A DNA stretch of 64,000 nt from Olivibacter sp036959255. GTDB taxonomy: Bacteria > Bacteroidota > Bacteroidia > Sphingobacteriales > Sphingobacteriaceae. Positions 34,194-42,018 of the stretch are shown in pieces (positions within the stretch are counted from its first letter, which is position 1; every line of letters starts with the position of its first letter). The DNA is taken from assembly GCF_036959255.1 (NCBI RefSeq), contig NZ_JAWMTI010000002.1:310001-374000 (forward strand), read 5' to 3'. The position numbers were made by a program, and so were the translations under genes. The notes under the pieces were generated by a model. The model did not search any database. It saw only the letters and a program-made list of their open reading frames with translations, and was not told the DNA's origin.

Positions 34194-36557
34194 TCACTCA
34201 TCCTTCATACTGCTCACAGGGTTGGTGCGCGCTGCACGCACGGCCTGTGAGCTCACAGTAAGCAGTGCAATGGTGATAACAATACCTCCAGATAATACGA
34301 GCATCCACCATTGCATTTCTATACGGTAACTAAAGTCATTTAACCAAGTATTCATTGCCCACCACGCGATCGGTGAGGCCAATAAAATGGCAATAACAAC
34401 CAGTTTAATAAAATCCTTAGACAACATGGTACTGATCCCTGTAACAGAAGCGCCCAATACCTTACGTATACCAATTTCCTTGATACGTGTTTCCGCGATA
34501 TAAGAGGCGAGCCCAAATAAACCGAGGCAAGAAATACAAATGGCCAATAAAGAGAAAACAAGTGCTAACATAGCCGTCTGCTCTTGTTCGCGGAATTTCT
34601 CTGCATATTGCTGATCAACAAAATTGTAGGTAAAGGGATAGGCAGGGTTAAACTTTTTGACAATCTTTTCGATTCCCCGCAGATTTTCGGCCATAGAAAG
34701 TTGCGGATTATTGCGAATGACGATATTCATCATGAAATTTTTTGAAGCGCGTATCAACATCGGACTAATATCCCGATAAGGGGATGCAGTGATAAAATCT
34801 TTTAAAACGCCCACAATGGTATAGGTTTTATCTCCCCACTTTAAATATTTGCCAACAGGATTCGCTAATCCCATTGTTTTGACTGCCGTCTCATTCAGCA
34901 TCACAGAGGCACTGTCTGCGGGTAATCTGGCAAAGTCCAGATCCCTTCCTCCCGTTAAAGTTAAACCCAAGGTGCTCACAAAATCGCTCTCCGCTTTTAC
35001 AATGGTAAAAAAACTGTTCTTTTCCTGTTCCGGTGTAGCACCTTCCCAAGAGAAACTACCGCTGGCACTTGAGGCATCAATCGTAATCGGCCACCCGGTA
35101 CGCGTCACTTGACTCGCCAAACCATTTCGCAACAGCTCCGCTTTGAAAACCTCATAATTGCCACCCATATCACCCTCGGCGGGGATCTCGATCAGCTGCG
35201 AGACATGATAACCTACGGTCCTTTTCCCGGCAAAATCGATCTGCAGACGGATCACCAAAGTTGCCGCAATCAGTACCACAGCAATGCCAAACTGCAAGAC
35301 AACCAGTACTTGCCGCAGATTTATTCGACGCGGTTTAGCCACCATTCCTTTTAATGTTTTGATGGGTTTAAAAGCAGACAACACAAAAGCAGGATAGACA
35401 CCGGCAAGAAATCCCGTTAACAGCATACTTGCAAAACCCACCCCCCACATGAAAGGATTCGTCCAATCCATTACAAGCGGTTTGTCCAGCAGACTATTAA
35501 ACACCGGTAAAAAGAGTACAGTCAAACCCAGCGCGATGATACCCGATACAAAAGTTAAAAGAATAGATTCGGAGAGAAACTGTTGGATCAATATTTTTTT
35601 GGTAGCTCCCACTACCTTACGGACGCCTACTTCTTTACTGCGTTTTTGACTTCTGGCAGTCGCCAGATTCATAAAATTGATACAGGCAATCAGCAAGATG
35701 AGGAGCCCAATTCCGGTCACTAATCGTACCTGCTCAATTTGACCTCCCACGGAGACCCCGTTTTCAAAACGATTATAGAGATGCATCCTAGCCATGGGAT
35801 AAAGAAATATCGAGCTCCCTTTGGCTTCAGATACTTTGGTTCGAACAAAGGGTTCCACTTTTTTGTTAAAGGCCCGTACATCGCTTCCCGCTTTCAGCTC
35901 AACAAAAGTATAATACGAATTCGTCTTCCAGTCTGTGCCATAGTTTTTTTCTCTTTCCGGCGTTATTTGCGTGAGGTAGCCAAAATTAAAATCCGTATAG
36001 CTGGGCAGCTCTTTCAACACAGCCGTCACTTTAAACGGTACTTTGCTATCGATGGTAATCGTCTTTCCCAATGGATCCTCCTTGCCAAACAGGCTCTTTG
36101 CCAAACTTTCTGTAAGCACAATGCTGGTGGGATCTTCCAATGCATGATTGGCAGATCCATGCAGCAATGGAAAATCGAAAATGCTCAGAAAATCAGCGTC
36201 CACTTCATTTCCATTAGATTTAATATTTTTATCTCCATAAGAAAAAAGGCGGTCTGAAGACCAATACATTCGTGCAGCATGCACCACTTCGGGATACTCC
36301 CGCTTAAGGCCTGCTGCTGCCGGACCCGAAGTAATATCATACACATTGACTTTCCCTTCGTTGTCGTTCCGATTCCACAGTTTATAAATATTATCCCTAT
36401 TTGAATAGAAATTATCGTATAAGTGCTGGTTCTGTACCCATAATGCAATCAGCAATACAGCGGCCAGGCTCACAGCCAGTCCAATCATATTAATGGCGGT
36501 ATAGCCTCTGTTCTTCAAAAGATTTCGCCATGCGATTTTAATATGGTTCTTGATCAT
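34194..36557 (-). CDS. FtsX/MacB-type ABC transporter permease (copy 2)
   Basis: 787 residues, same architecture as the copy at 22195: 'MIKNHIKIAWRNLLKNRGYTAINMIGLAVSLAAVLL', periplasmic MacB-like domain, 'ACINFMNLATARSQKRSKEVGVRKVVGATKKILIQQFLSESI', second periplasmic domain, and C-terminal 'ASYIAETRIKEIGIRKVLGASVTGISTMLSKDFIKLVVIAILLASPIAWW'. No ATPase partner is next to it. A tandem operator pair and -24/-12-like promoter lie upstream. Confidence 0.92.
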   Translation of the reverse strand: MIKNHIKIAWRNLLKNRGYTAINMIGLAVSLAAVLLIALWVQNQHLYDNFYSNRDNIYKLWNRNDNEGKVNVYDITSGPAAAGLKREYPEVVHAARMYWSSDRLFSYGDKNIKSNGNEVDADFLSIFDFPLLHGSANHALEDPTSIVLTESLAKSLFGKEDPLGKTITIDSKVPFKVTAVLKELPSYTDFNFGYLTQITPEREKNYGTDWKTNSYYTFVELKAGSDVRAFNKKVEPFVRTKVSEAKGSSIFLYPMARMHLYNRFENGVSVGGQIEQVRLVTGIGLLILLIACINFMNLATARSQKRSKEVGVRKVVGATKKILIQQFLSESILLTFVSGIIALGLTVLFLPVFNSLLDKPLVMDWTNPFMWGVGFASMLLTGFLAGVYPAFVLSAFKPIKTLKGMVAKPRRINLRQVLVVLQFGIAVVLIAATLVIRLQIDFAGKRTVGYHVSQLIEIPAEGDMGGNYEVFKAELLRNGLASQVTRTGWPITIDASSASGSFSWEGATPEQEKNSFFTIVKAESDFVSTLGLTLTGGRDLDFARLPADSASVMLNETAVKTMGLANPVGKYLKWGDKTYTIVGVLKDFITASPYRDISPMLIRASKNFMMNIVIRNNPQLSMAENLRGIEKIVKKFNPAYPFTYNFVDQQYAEKFREQEQTAMLALVFSLLAICISCLGLFGLASYIAETRIKEIGIRKVLGASVTGISTMLSKDFIKLVVIAILLASPIAWWAMNTWLNDFSYRIEMQWWMLVLSGGIVITIALLTVSSQAVRAARTNPVSSMKDE

Positions 36558-36689
36558 ACACTTATTTTTTTATCGTTATTTCCAATTTCTCTCAACGGAG
36601 TCTGATTTATACCGCTCTTAGCCCAATTCATCGCACCTTAAAGCCTTCGTAGTAAAATAGCGAAAGCCTGGTGTAGTGACAAAAGCTGT

Positions 36690-36795
36690 CCCAAAGGACA
36701 TGCCACCAAGTCAATACACTAAAAAACAGGAAGTTACATTTTAACCGATAGCATACTTGTTCGAAAGCGTACAGTCGCTCGTTCATTACCGAACA
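36690..36795 (-). promoter_or_regulatory. Tandem TGTTCG-type operators with sigma-54-like promoter (permease 2)
   Basis: Sites TGTTCGAAAGCGTACA (36758-36773) and CGTTCATTACCGAACA (36780-36795), read on the plus strand, are spaced 22 bp. On the minus strand TGGCATGTCCTTTGGG (complement of 36690-36705) begins 53 bp from the nearer site and fits -24/-12 spacing (GG-N10-G). The permease starts 133 bp further on. The gap 36558-37101 otherwise holds only the GGGTA repeats. Confidence 0.6.
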
Positions 36796-36995
36796 ACAGT
36801 GGGCTCTTAACTGAAGAGAAATAGTCGGACATTATTCTCTTCATAATATCGATGAATTAAATTCTGCAAGGAAGACAACCACTTCCATTGTTTCCTCATT
36901 TTAGCCCATATATAGTCTTAAATCCAGTATTAAAAGGCATTTATGCAAATCCACACCTTACTTGTACGCTTTTTAGGTTTCCCTTAGCTACCCTA

Positions 36996-37050
36996 TCCTT
37001 CTGGGTAAACAAAGGGTACGAAAAAGGTAGAGAATGGGTAAAAAATAATC
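36996..37050 (+). repeat. GGGTA(A/C) quasi-tandem repeats upstream of a toxin-antitoxin operon
   Basis: CTGGGTAAACAAAGGGTACG, then AAAAAGGTAGAGAATGGGTA, gives four GGGTA/GGTA units about 11 bp apart. A longer version with the same units lies at 46728-46802. The spacing of one helical turn suggests a protein-binding array on one face of the DNA. Confidence 0.5.
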
Positions 37051-37067
37051 ATTCCTTCGATTTTTCT

Positions 37068-37075
37068 TATCTTTG
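37068..37075 (+). promoter_or_regulatory. -7 element of toxin-antitoxin operon
   Basis: TATCTTTG fits TAnnTTTG and lies 26 bp before the antitoxin ATG; the surrounding TTATCTTTGATT is identical to that of the pair at 31545. Confidence 0.5.
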
Positions 37076-37101
37076 ATTATCAAATTAGATAAGATACAAC
37101 G

Positions 37102-37335
37102 ATGAAAACCATATCAATACAAGTACCTCCTGCTTTAGCTTCCGCTTTTGAGCAGGCAGATCCAGACAGGAAACGAAAGGTTGAGATATATATTAATGCC
37201 TTTTTGAACGATTTTTTCAGCAATCAATCCGCTAATGAAAGGTTGTTTAAAACAATGAGAAAAGCGAGTGCAGAGGCGAAATCAAAAGGTTTTTCACAGG
37301 AAGAATTGGACAAGCTGCTGAACGAGGGTGAATAA
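37102..37335 (+). CDS. Antitoxin of PIN toxin-antitoxin pair
   Basis: 77 residues: 'MKTISIQVPPALASAFEQADPDRKRKVEIYINAFLNDFF... MRKASAEAKSKGFSQEELDKLLNEGE'. The first part resembles a short ribbon-helix-helix-like segment and the end is a helical toxin-binding tail. It overlaps the toxin gene by 8 bp in the usual antitoxin-first order. Confidence 0.82.
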   Translation: MKTISIQVPPALASAFEQADPDRKRKVEIYINAFLNDFFSNQSANERLFKTMRKASAEAKSKGFSQEELDKLLNEGE

Positions 37336-37738
37336 TTATTTTATATTCGACACGAATACCCTACTCAGTGCGTTATTCAACGAAGACTCTACTGCTGGTC
37401 TCGCATTAAAAAGGGCAAGAATTTCAGGCACCTTACTGGTTTCGGATGAAATTGTTGCTGAGTATATCATTGTTTTCTCTCGTGAAAAGTTTAATAGATG
37501 GGTAAAAATGGAAACCCGCATCGATTTCGTTGAAAATATAATCAGCAATTCCATTTCCATTAATCCTACGCAAACTATAACGGCATGTCGTGACCCAAAA
37601 GACGACAAATACCTCTCTCTTGCTGTATCCGCTCAGGCCTCTTGCATTATAACCGGGGACAAAGATCTGCTAGTTTTGCATCCTTTTGATAAGATACCCA
37701 TACTTAATCCTACAAGCTTTCTCACTGTATATAAATGA
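37328..37738 (+). CDS. PIN-domain toxin (COG1569-like)
   Basis: 136 residues. PIN acidic residues in 'FIFDTNTLLSALFNED', 'VSDEIVAEYIIVF', 'TACRDPKDDKYLSLAVS' and 'CIITGDKDLLVLHPF'. Same branch as the toxin at 19420 (DPKD and TGDKDLL blocks, ending 'P-I-L-x-PTxF'). Predicted Mg2+-dependent RNase held inactive by the 77-residue partner. Confidence 0.87.
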   Translation: MNNYFIFDTNTLLSALFNEDSTAGLALKRARISGTLLVSDEIVAEYIIVFSREKFNRWVKMETRIDFVENIISNSISINPTQTITACRDPKDDKYLSLAVSAQASCIITGDKDLLVLHPFDKIPILNPTSFLTVYK

Positions 37739-37816
37739 CATCTCATCGAAAGATCTTTCCAGATCATAATACTATAAAAAACCTAATTAAACCTTCTTAA
37801 GATGCGATTTCGTGTT

Positions 37817-37880
37817 ACGAAAAGTGGTTTATATTAATTCTTTTCATACCCTAAAGCCGCAAAAATTCAAACCAAAATCC
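37817..37880 (-). pseudogene. Relic of the 5' end and promoter of an AraC gene
   Basis: On the minus strand a frame from 37847 gives MKRININ-HFS and then a stop, against MKRIDMNHFLAAQ of the AraC gene at 25540. The bases on its upstream side (TTCATACCCTAAAGCCGC and CAAAAATTCAAACCAAA) match those upstream of that gene at 26424-26456. So the start and promoter of a paralogue remain while its body is gone. The 37739-37993 gap holds nothing else. Confidence 0.55.
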
Positions 37881-37993
37881 AGCTGGCTTTCCTTTCACTT
37901 CCTATTTATTTCTAAACTGTCATATGGATTGACGGTGAACAATGCAAATAGTTCATTGTTATATCTATAGCAAAACAAAAACTACAATCGATC

Positions 37994-38743
37994 ATGGGTA
38001 TTTTAAATGATAAAGTTGCCTACGTAACCGGAGCCGGTTCAGGTATTGGAAAAGCAATTGCCTTATTATATGCCAAAGAAGGTGCTAAGGTAGTTATCTC
38101 AGATATAAACGACGAGCATGGCGAAGCTGTGGTAGCATCCATCAAAAAAGATGGCGGAGATGCTATTTATGTAAATGCCAATACGGCCATACCGGAAGAG
38201 GTGGAAAATCTGGTTGAAAAAACCGTAGCACAGTACGGCAGGTTAGACATTGCCTGCAACAACGCCGGTATTGGCGGAGAGGCTAATCTCGGTGCGGATC
38301 TGAGTATTGAAGGCTGGAAAACCATCATCGACATCAATCTCAATGGCGTATTTTATGGCTGTAAATATGCAACCGCCCAGATGTTGAAAAACGGAGGTGG
38401 TGCTATTGTTAATGTAGGATCCATCCACAGCATTACCGCCGTACCGCAGTCTGTCGGTTATGCTGCATCCAAGCACGCCGTTTTGGGACTTACACGCAAT
38501 TTTGGTGTCGAATATGCTGCACAGAACATACGTGTCAACGCTGTAGGACCTGGTTACATCGATACACCGCTGCTTGATCAACTTGATGAAGAAAAAAAGC
38601 AGGCATTAATCGGCAAACATCCCATTGGTCGTCTCGGAACAGCAGAAGAAGTTGCCAACCTCGTCCTGTTCTTGAGTGCAGAAACCTCTACTTTCATCAA
38701 TGGCAGCTATTATGCAATTGATGGCGGGTATACCGCTATATAA
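37994..38743 (+). CDS. SDR family oxidoreductase (classical)
   Basis: 249 residues, classical length. TGAGSGIG, 'DIACNNAGIGGEANLG', 'NVGSIHSITAVPQSVGYAASKHAVLG' with YxxxK, 'GPGYIDTPLLDQL' and the end 'FINGSYYAIDGGYTAI'. The best match by style is glucose 1-dehydrogenase/3-oxoacyl-ACP reductase-like SDRs. It lies beside the relic of an AraC gene, so it may have lost its regulator. Confidence 0.9.
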   Translation: MGILNDKVAYVTGAGSGIGKAIALLYAKEGAKVVISDINDEHGEAVVASIKKDGGDAIYVNANTAIPEEVENLVEKTVAQYGRLDIACNNAGIGGEANLGADLSIEGWKTIIDINLNGVFYGCKYATAQMLKNGGGAIVNVGSIHSITAVPQSVGYAASKHAVLGLTRNFGVEYAAQNIRVNAVGPGYIDTPLLDQLDEEKKQALIGKHPIGRLGTAEEVANLVLFLSAETSTFINGSYYAIDGGYTAI

Positions 38744-39109
38744 AGGGTTGATATTGATAACGGCCCCGCTTTTACCGGTTAACTTCGTGCACCCTTCCGC
38801 CATGAAGCAGACTTTTGCCAAGTGCGACCGGTTTTTACCCGTTATACCTGATAAGACACCGGTAGCTATCTATAAATAGCTATTGAACTGACATGAATTA
38901 TAGCGGTTCAATAATTCGCTTAACCATAGCAATTCGTTATTCACCAATAAGTAAAAACTAAACAACATTTTTCCTGGCAACTCTTTCGAAATTTCAATCT
39001 TATAAAGAGACCGAAACTTTCTGTGTAGTAGAATATAGGTTCTGTGTAAAAATAGCTGAAAGCAGGTACACGAATTTTATTTTAGAACGCACTTAAAATT
39101 TAGGACTCT
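38744..39109. other. Intergenic region, small hairpin only
   Basis: 366 bp without a credible gene. TAGCTAT-N6-ATAGCTA forms a 7-bp hairpin at 38863-38882. Short frames such as 38676-38879 overlap the SDR end and look like chance. Upstream of the terpene-synthase-like gene no clear promoter was found. Confidence 0.4.
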
Positions 39110-39928
39110 ATGATAGTAGAAGATGTGATCCATAAAACAGCAAACATAGCACTGAATATGGGAATCGACTGGCGTTACGACTTTAACACCGTAAAAGAAC
39201 AAATGCTCTGGGCTCCCTACATACTCCCTAAAATATTAACTAGTGAAAAACATTTATACTTAGCCTGTTTTAGTGTCACTTATCTGTTTTACGTAGAAGA
39301 CGCAAAGGTAAGGTACAAGGATTTTGTTCATCATGCGATGGATATTCATAGCAGCCGAGCTATGGCTCCGACGGGCGAATATGACCGCAATAAGTATGAC
39401 ATCGTTTATTACTACGAAAAGCTGTTAAAGGAAACGCTGAGCCCTTTCAACTACGAACTTGTACATAAAGATCTACTTGATTTCTTACCGACGGAATTTG
39501 ACGGTATCGGGGAAAAGCATTTTAGCGGTATGGATGATTATTTAAATGAACGTCTTAAGAATATCGTGGTCCATGTTTTCTTTATCATGTTATATGATGC
39601 ATTGAATTTGAACTTCCCTACCGAACACGATCATTATTTCAGGAAAGCCGTTTTTAACATCCTTATTTTTAACGACCTACACTCCTACATCAAAGAAAAA
39701 GCAGAAAATGAGCAATATAATGCCCTCGTTTTATTACAGAAGGAAAGAAACGATATTGAACATAACGTCCAACAGTTGCTGCAAATGGCCAATGACTATT
39801 TGCTGGCATCGTACGAGATAAAAGATGATCTAATGCGAGAGGTTCTTGTAGCTGCACAATTGGGCAATATAGCCTGGGGAAGTACCTGCAGAAGATATGG
39901 TGTGATGAAAAACCTTAGATGGCAATAA
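39110..39928 (+). CDS. Short terpene-synthase-like protein (class I terpenoid cyclase fold)
   Basis: 272 residues against ~310-340 for most bacterial terpene synthases. The NSE triad is complete in NDLHSYIKE (N188, S192, E196). 'YLNERLKNIVVHVFF' around 144-158 has the pyrophosphate-sensor Arg context (YxxxR), and 'AWGSTCRRYG' (256-264) fits the C-terminal W...RY motif. The first metal motif is unusual: 'LFYVEDAKVRYKDF' (60-72) in place of DDxxD. Predicted to be an all-helical cytoplasmic Mg2+-dependent cyclase of a prenyl diphosphate; product unknown and activity uncertain. No prenyl transferase or P450 is nearby. A copy of its 3' end recurs at 46965-47020. Confidence 0.68.
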   Translation: MIVEDVIHKTANIALNMGIDWRYDFNTVKEQMLWAPYILPKILTSEKHLYLACFSVTYLFYVEDAKVRYKDFVHHAMDIHSSRAMAPTGEYDRNKYDIVYYYEKLLKETLSPFNYELVHKDLLDFLPTEFDGIGEKHFSGMDDYLNERLKNIVVHVFFIMLYDALNLNFPTEHDHYFRKAVFNILIFNDLHSYIKEKAENEQYNALVLLQKERNDIEHNVQQLLQMANDYLLASYEIKDDLMREVLVAAQLGNIAWGSTCRRYGVMKNLRWQ

Positions 39929-40001
39929 AATTTTTCCGGTAAAGACGCTGGTATTCCGACCGTCATTGTAAAAAAATTTAGATATTTGGGTTGAAAAGCA
40001 T

Positions 40002-40919
40002 ATGGCAAAATCAACGGAATCGTTAACAGACTTTTACAGACATAAATTCAATGACCGTCCAGAAAATCCTGTGCCAAAGACGGGGCCGTTCAATGTATTC
40101 CGCATTGAAGATTCCATCAAATCGGATCATGTGCCGGCACTTTATACCAGAAGGGATTTCTATAAGATTATGCTTTTACAGGGGCATAGTGTTTTCCACT
40201 ATGGGGACAAAAGCATACCCGTAAATGGCAATACGTTACTGTTTTTCAACCCCCAACTGCCCTATACCTCTGAACCCTTTACTCCGGAAAACAAAGGATA
40301 TTTCTGCGTATTTAAGGATGAGTTTTTCAAGACGAGCCTACGTATTAATTTGAACGATCTGCCTTTATTCAGTGCAAACACCCAACCTATATTTGCTTTA
40401 GATGAAATCCAATTTCAGCAGATCAAGGCGATATTTGAAAAGATATGCAGTGAAATAGCGTCAAACTATGTTTTCCGTTACGAACTTATCAAAGGCTATG
40501 TAAATGAATTGATATACCTTGCCATAAAGCTGCAACCTACGCAGCAGCGCTTTAAACACCCGGATGCGAGTGCACGTACCACATCGGTATTTTTTGAGTT
40601 GCTGGAGAGACAATTTCCTATTACCTCGAGGTCCGAACGTTTTGAACTTCGCTCGCCGAAAGCCATTGCAGGAAAACTTGCTGTCCATGTAAATTACCTC
40701 AACCGGGCTATCAAAAAAGCCACCGGGCGTACCACTACCGATCACCTGGCAGAAAAGCTTATCGGTGAAGCAAAGGCCTTACTTAGACATACCGATTGGA
40801 ACATTTCGGAAATAAGCTACGCTCTGGGATTTGAAGACCAGGCGCAGTTCAACAACTTTTTTAAAAAACATACGCAGCAAAATCCCACCTCTTTTCGGCA
40901 GGTTTCAAATTCACAATAA
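40002..40919 (+). CDS. AraC family transcriptional regulator
   Basis: 305 residues. Sensor half: 'YTRRDFYKIMLLQGHSVFHYGDKSIPVNGNTLLFFNPQLPYTSEPF', 'KGYFCVFKDEFFKTSL'. HTHs: 'PKAIAGKLAVHVNYLNRAIKKATGRTTTDHL' and 'NISEISYALGFEDQAQFNNFFKKHTQQNPTSFRQ'. Paralogue of those at 28722 and 25540. It is followed 64 bp later by a SnoaL-like gene, as the 28722 copy is followed by SDR and SnoaL. Confidence 0.92.
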   Translation: MAKSTESLTDFYRHKFNDRPENPVPKTGPFNVFRIEDSIKSDHVPALYTRRDFYKIMLLQGHSVFHYGDKSIPVNGNTLLFFNPQLPYTSEPFTPENKGYFCVFKDEFFKTSLRINLNDLPLFSANTQPIFALDEIQFQQIKAIFEKICSEIASNYVFRYELIKGYVNELIYLAIKLQPTQQRFKHPDASARTTSVFFELLERQFPITSRSERFELRSPKAIAGKLAVHVNYLNRAIKKATGRTTTDHLAEKLIGEAKALLRHTDWNISEISYALGFEDQAQFNNFFKKHTQQNPTSFRQVSNSQ

Positions 40920-40958
40920 TCGGTTTGCGAATGACAATTCGTTTAGCCTTCCCGTCCC

Positions 40959-40966
40959 TAATTTTG
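40959..40966 (+). promoter_or_regulatory. -7 element of the SnoaL-like gene
   Basis: TAATTTTG, an exact TAnnTTTG match, lies 17 bp before the ATG at 40984. Upstream GAATGACAATTCGTTTAG resembles the TTTCGTTA repeats before the SDR at 29705. Confidence 0.5.
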
Positions 40967-40983
40967 CATCAAATAAAAAAACG

Positions 40984-41418
40984 ATGGAAAAGAACACCAC
41001 ACAAGAACAATTGAACAGGGAGATTATTCAGAGAGCTTTAGTCAACTCAGCACATGACTTTACCTTGTTTTTTGAGCATGCTTTTAGGCAAGATGTTGCA
41101 TGGACAATTGCAGGGCACGGTCCGGTAGCGAGGACCTACCATGGTTTGAAGGATCTATTTGATAACGCCGAAGCCGAATTATTCAGACGTTTTGCCCAAC
41201 CGCTCGCCGTAAAAACGCTGGGTGTATGGGCAGATGGCAACGAGGTCTTTGCTCGTATACAGAGCTCCACTGTAGCCATCGACGACAAGCCCTACAGGAA
41301 TGAATACATGTATATCATGACCATGCAAGACGGTAAAGTTATTTCCGGCATTGAATGGCTCGACCTGAATGCCTATTATGATATAATCAGCCGTATAAAT
41401 TTACCTGAGTTTAAGTAA
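40984..41418 (+). CDS. SnoaL/NTF2-like protein
   Basis: 144 residues from ATG 40984 (MEKNTTQEQLNREI); the frame is open 51 codons further but that part overlaps the AraC 3' end and the promoter. 'FTLFFEHAFRQDVAWTIAGHGPVARTYHGLKDLFDNAEAEL... VISGIEWLDLNAYYDII' matches SnoaL-like (DUF4440-like) folds and the N-terminal half of the fusion at 30514. Cytoplasmic; ligand unknown. Probably controlled by the AraC gene just upstream. Confidence 0.85.
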   Translation: MEKNTTQEQLNREIIQRALVNSAHDFTLFFEHAFRQDVAWTIAGHGPVARTYHGLKDLFDNAEAELFRRFAQPLAVKTLGVWADGNEVFARIQSSTVAIDDKPYRNEYMYIMTMQDGKVISGIEWLDLNAYYDIISRINLPEFK

Positions 41419-41479
41419 TACAAAAAATATGAGGGGTATGCAGCGCAGACTCAGCAAAGTTAAGCGCTGCAGTTTTCAA

Positions 41480-41611
41480 TTATAGGCGATCATTGTAAAC
41501 CATCGGTGCAGAATCGGCTTTGTAATTGGTTTGGATAATGGGATTTTGGGCAGCCACATGCAAACCGCATAAGAGTAAAGTGATAATAAGAGGTGTTATT
41601 TTCATATCCAT
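41480..41611 (-). pseudogene. N-terminal relic of a GH43-type glycosidase
   Basis: A 43-residue frame reads as a signal peptide (MKITPLIITLLLCGLHVAAQ) followed by 'NPIIQTNYKADSAPMVYNDRL' and a stop. 'NPIIQT-YTADPAPMVYNDRLYLYTGHDE' is the standard start of GH43 arabinofuranosidase/xylosidase proteins, so the gene is cut just before the first blade. It is too short for a functional enzyme. Confidence 0.65.
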
Positions 41612-41683
41612 GCTGTTGATCTCTATTTTTCAGGCAATTGCGGACTTAATACATTGCTATTCACAATGGCATCCATGGATGCA

Positions 41684-41899
41684 TTAAGATTTGAATTGCC
41701 ACCAATCAAAGTCAAATAAATCCTTACTTCCCTTGAATATAAAAAACACGTCATGAATTCCTGAAATGTTCTTCATGGGAGCATTCACCGTACGGTATAC
41801 ATCACCTTCGCCGCTGGAACTGATTTGTACAACACCCAATAGCGGGCCATCTATATTGCCGGTACGAATTTCGATACTTCCACCATAAAGTGGGGTCAA
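41684..41899 (-). pseudogene. C-terminal CBM6 relic of a glycosidase
   Basis: About 70 residues: 'GGSIEIRTGNIDGPLLGVVQISSSG', 'HDVFFIFKGSKDLFDFDWWQFK'. This is the end of a CBM6 module (EIRTGxxDGPLLG and the closing F-FDWWxF), which usually sits at the C-terminus of GH43-like enzymes. A stop codon lies immediately before it, so it marks a deletion end point. It is upstream of the GH43 relic on the same strand: two tandem glycosidase genes have decayed here. Confidence 0.7.
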
Positions 41900-42018
41900 T
41901 TACACACTAAATAATTAAGGTATCAGGTAAAGCGTGCCCGCACAGCTTAACGTGAGCACATTGTTCTAATAAATAATCACCCAAAGGCTTAAGAAAGGAT
42001 TTGGTGGACTCCCCGTTG

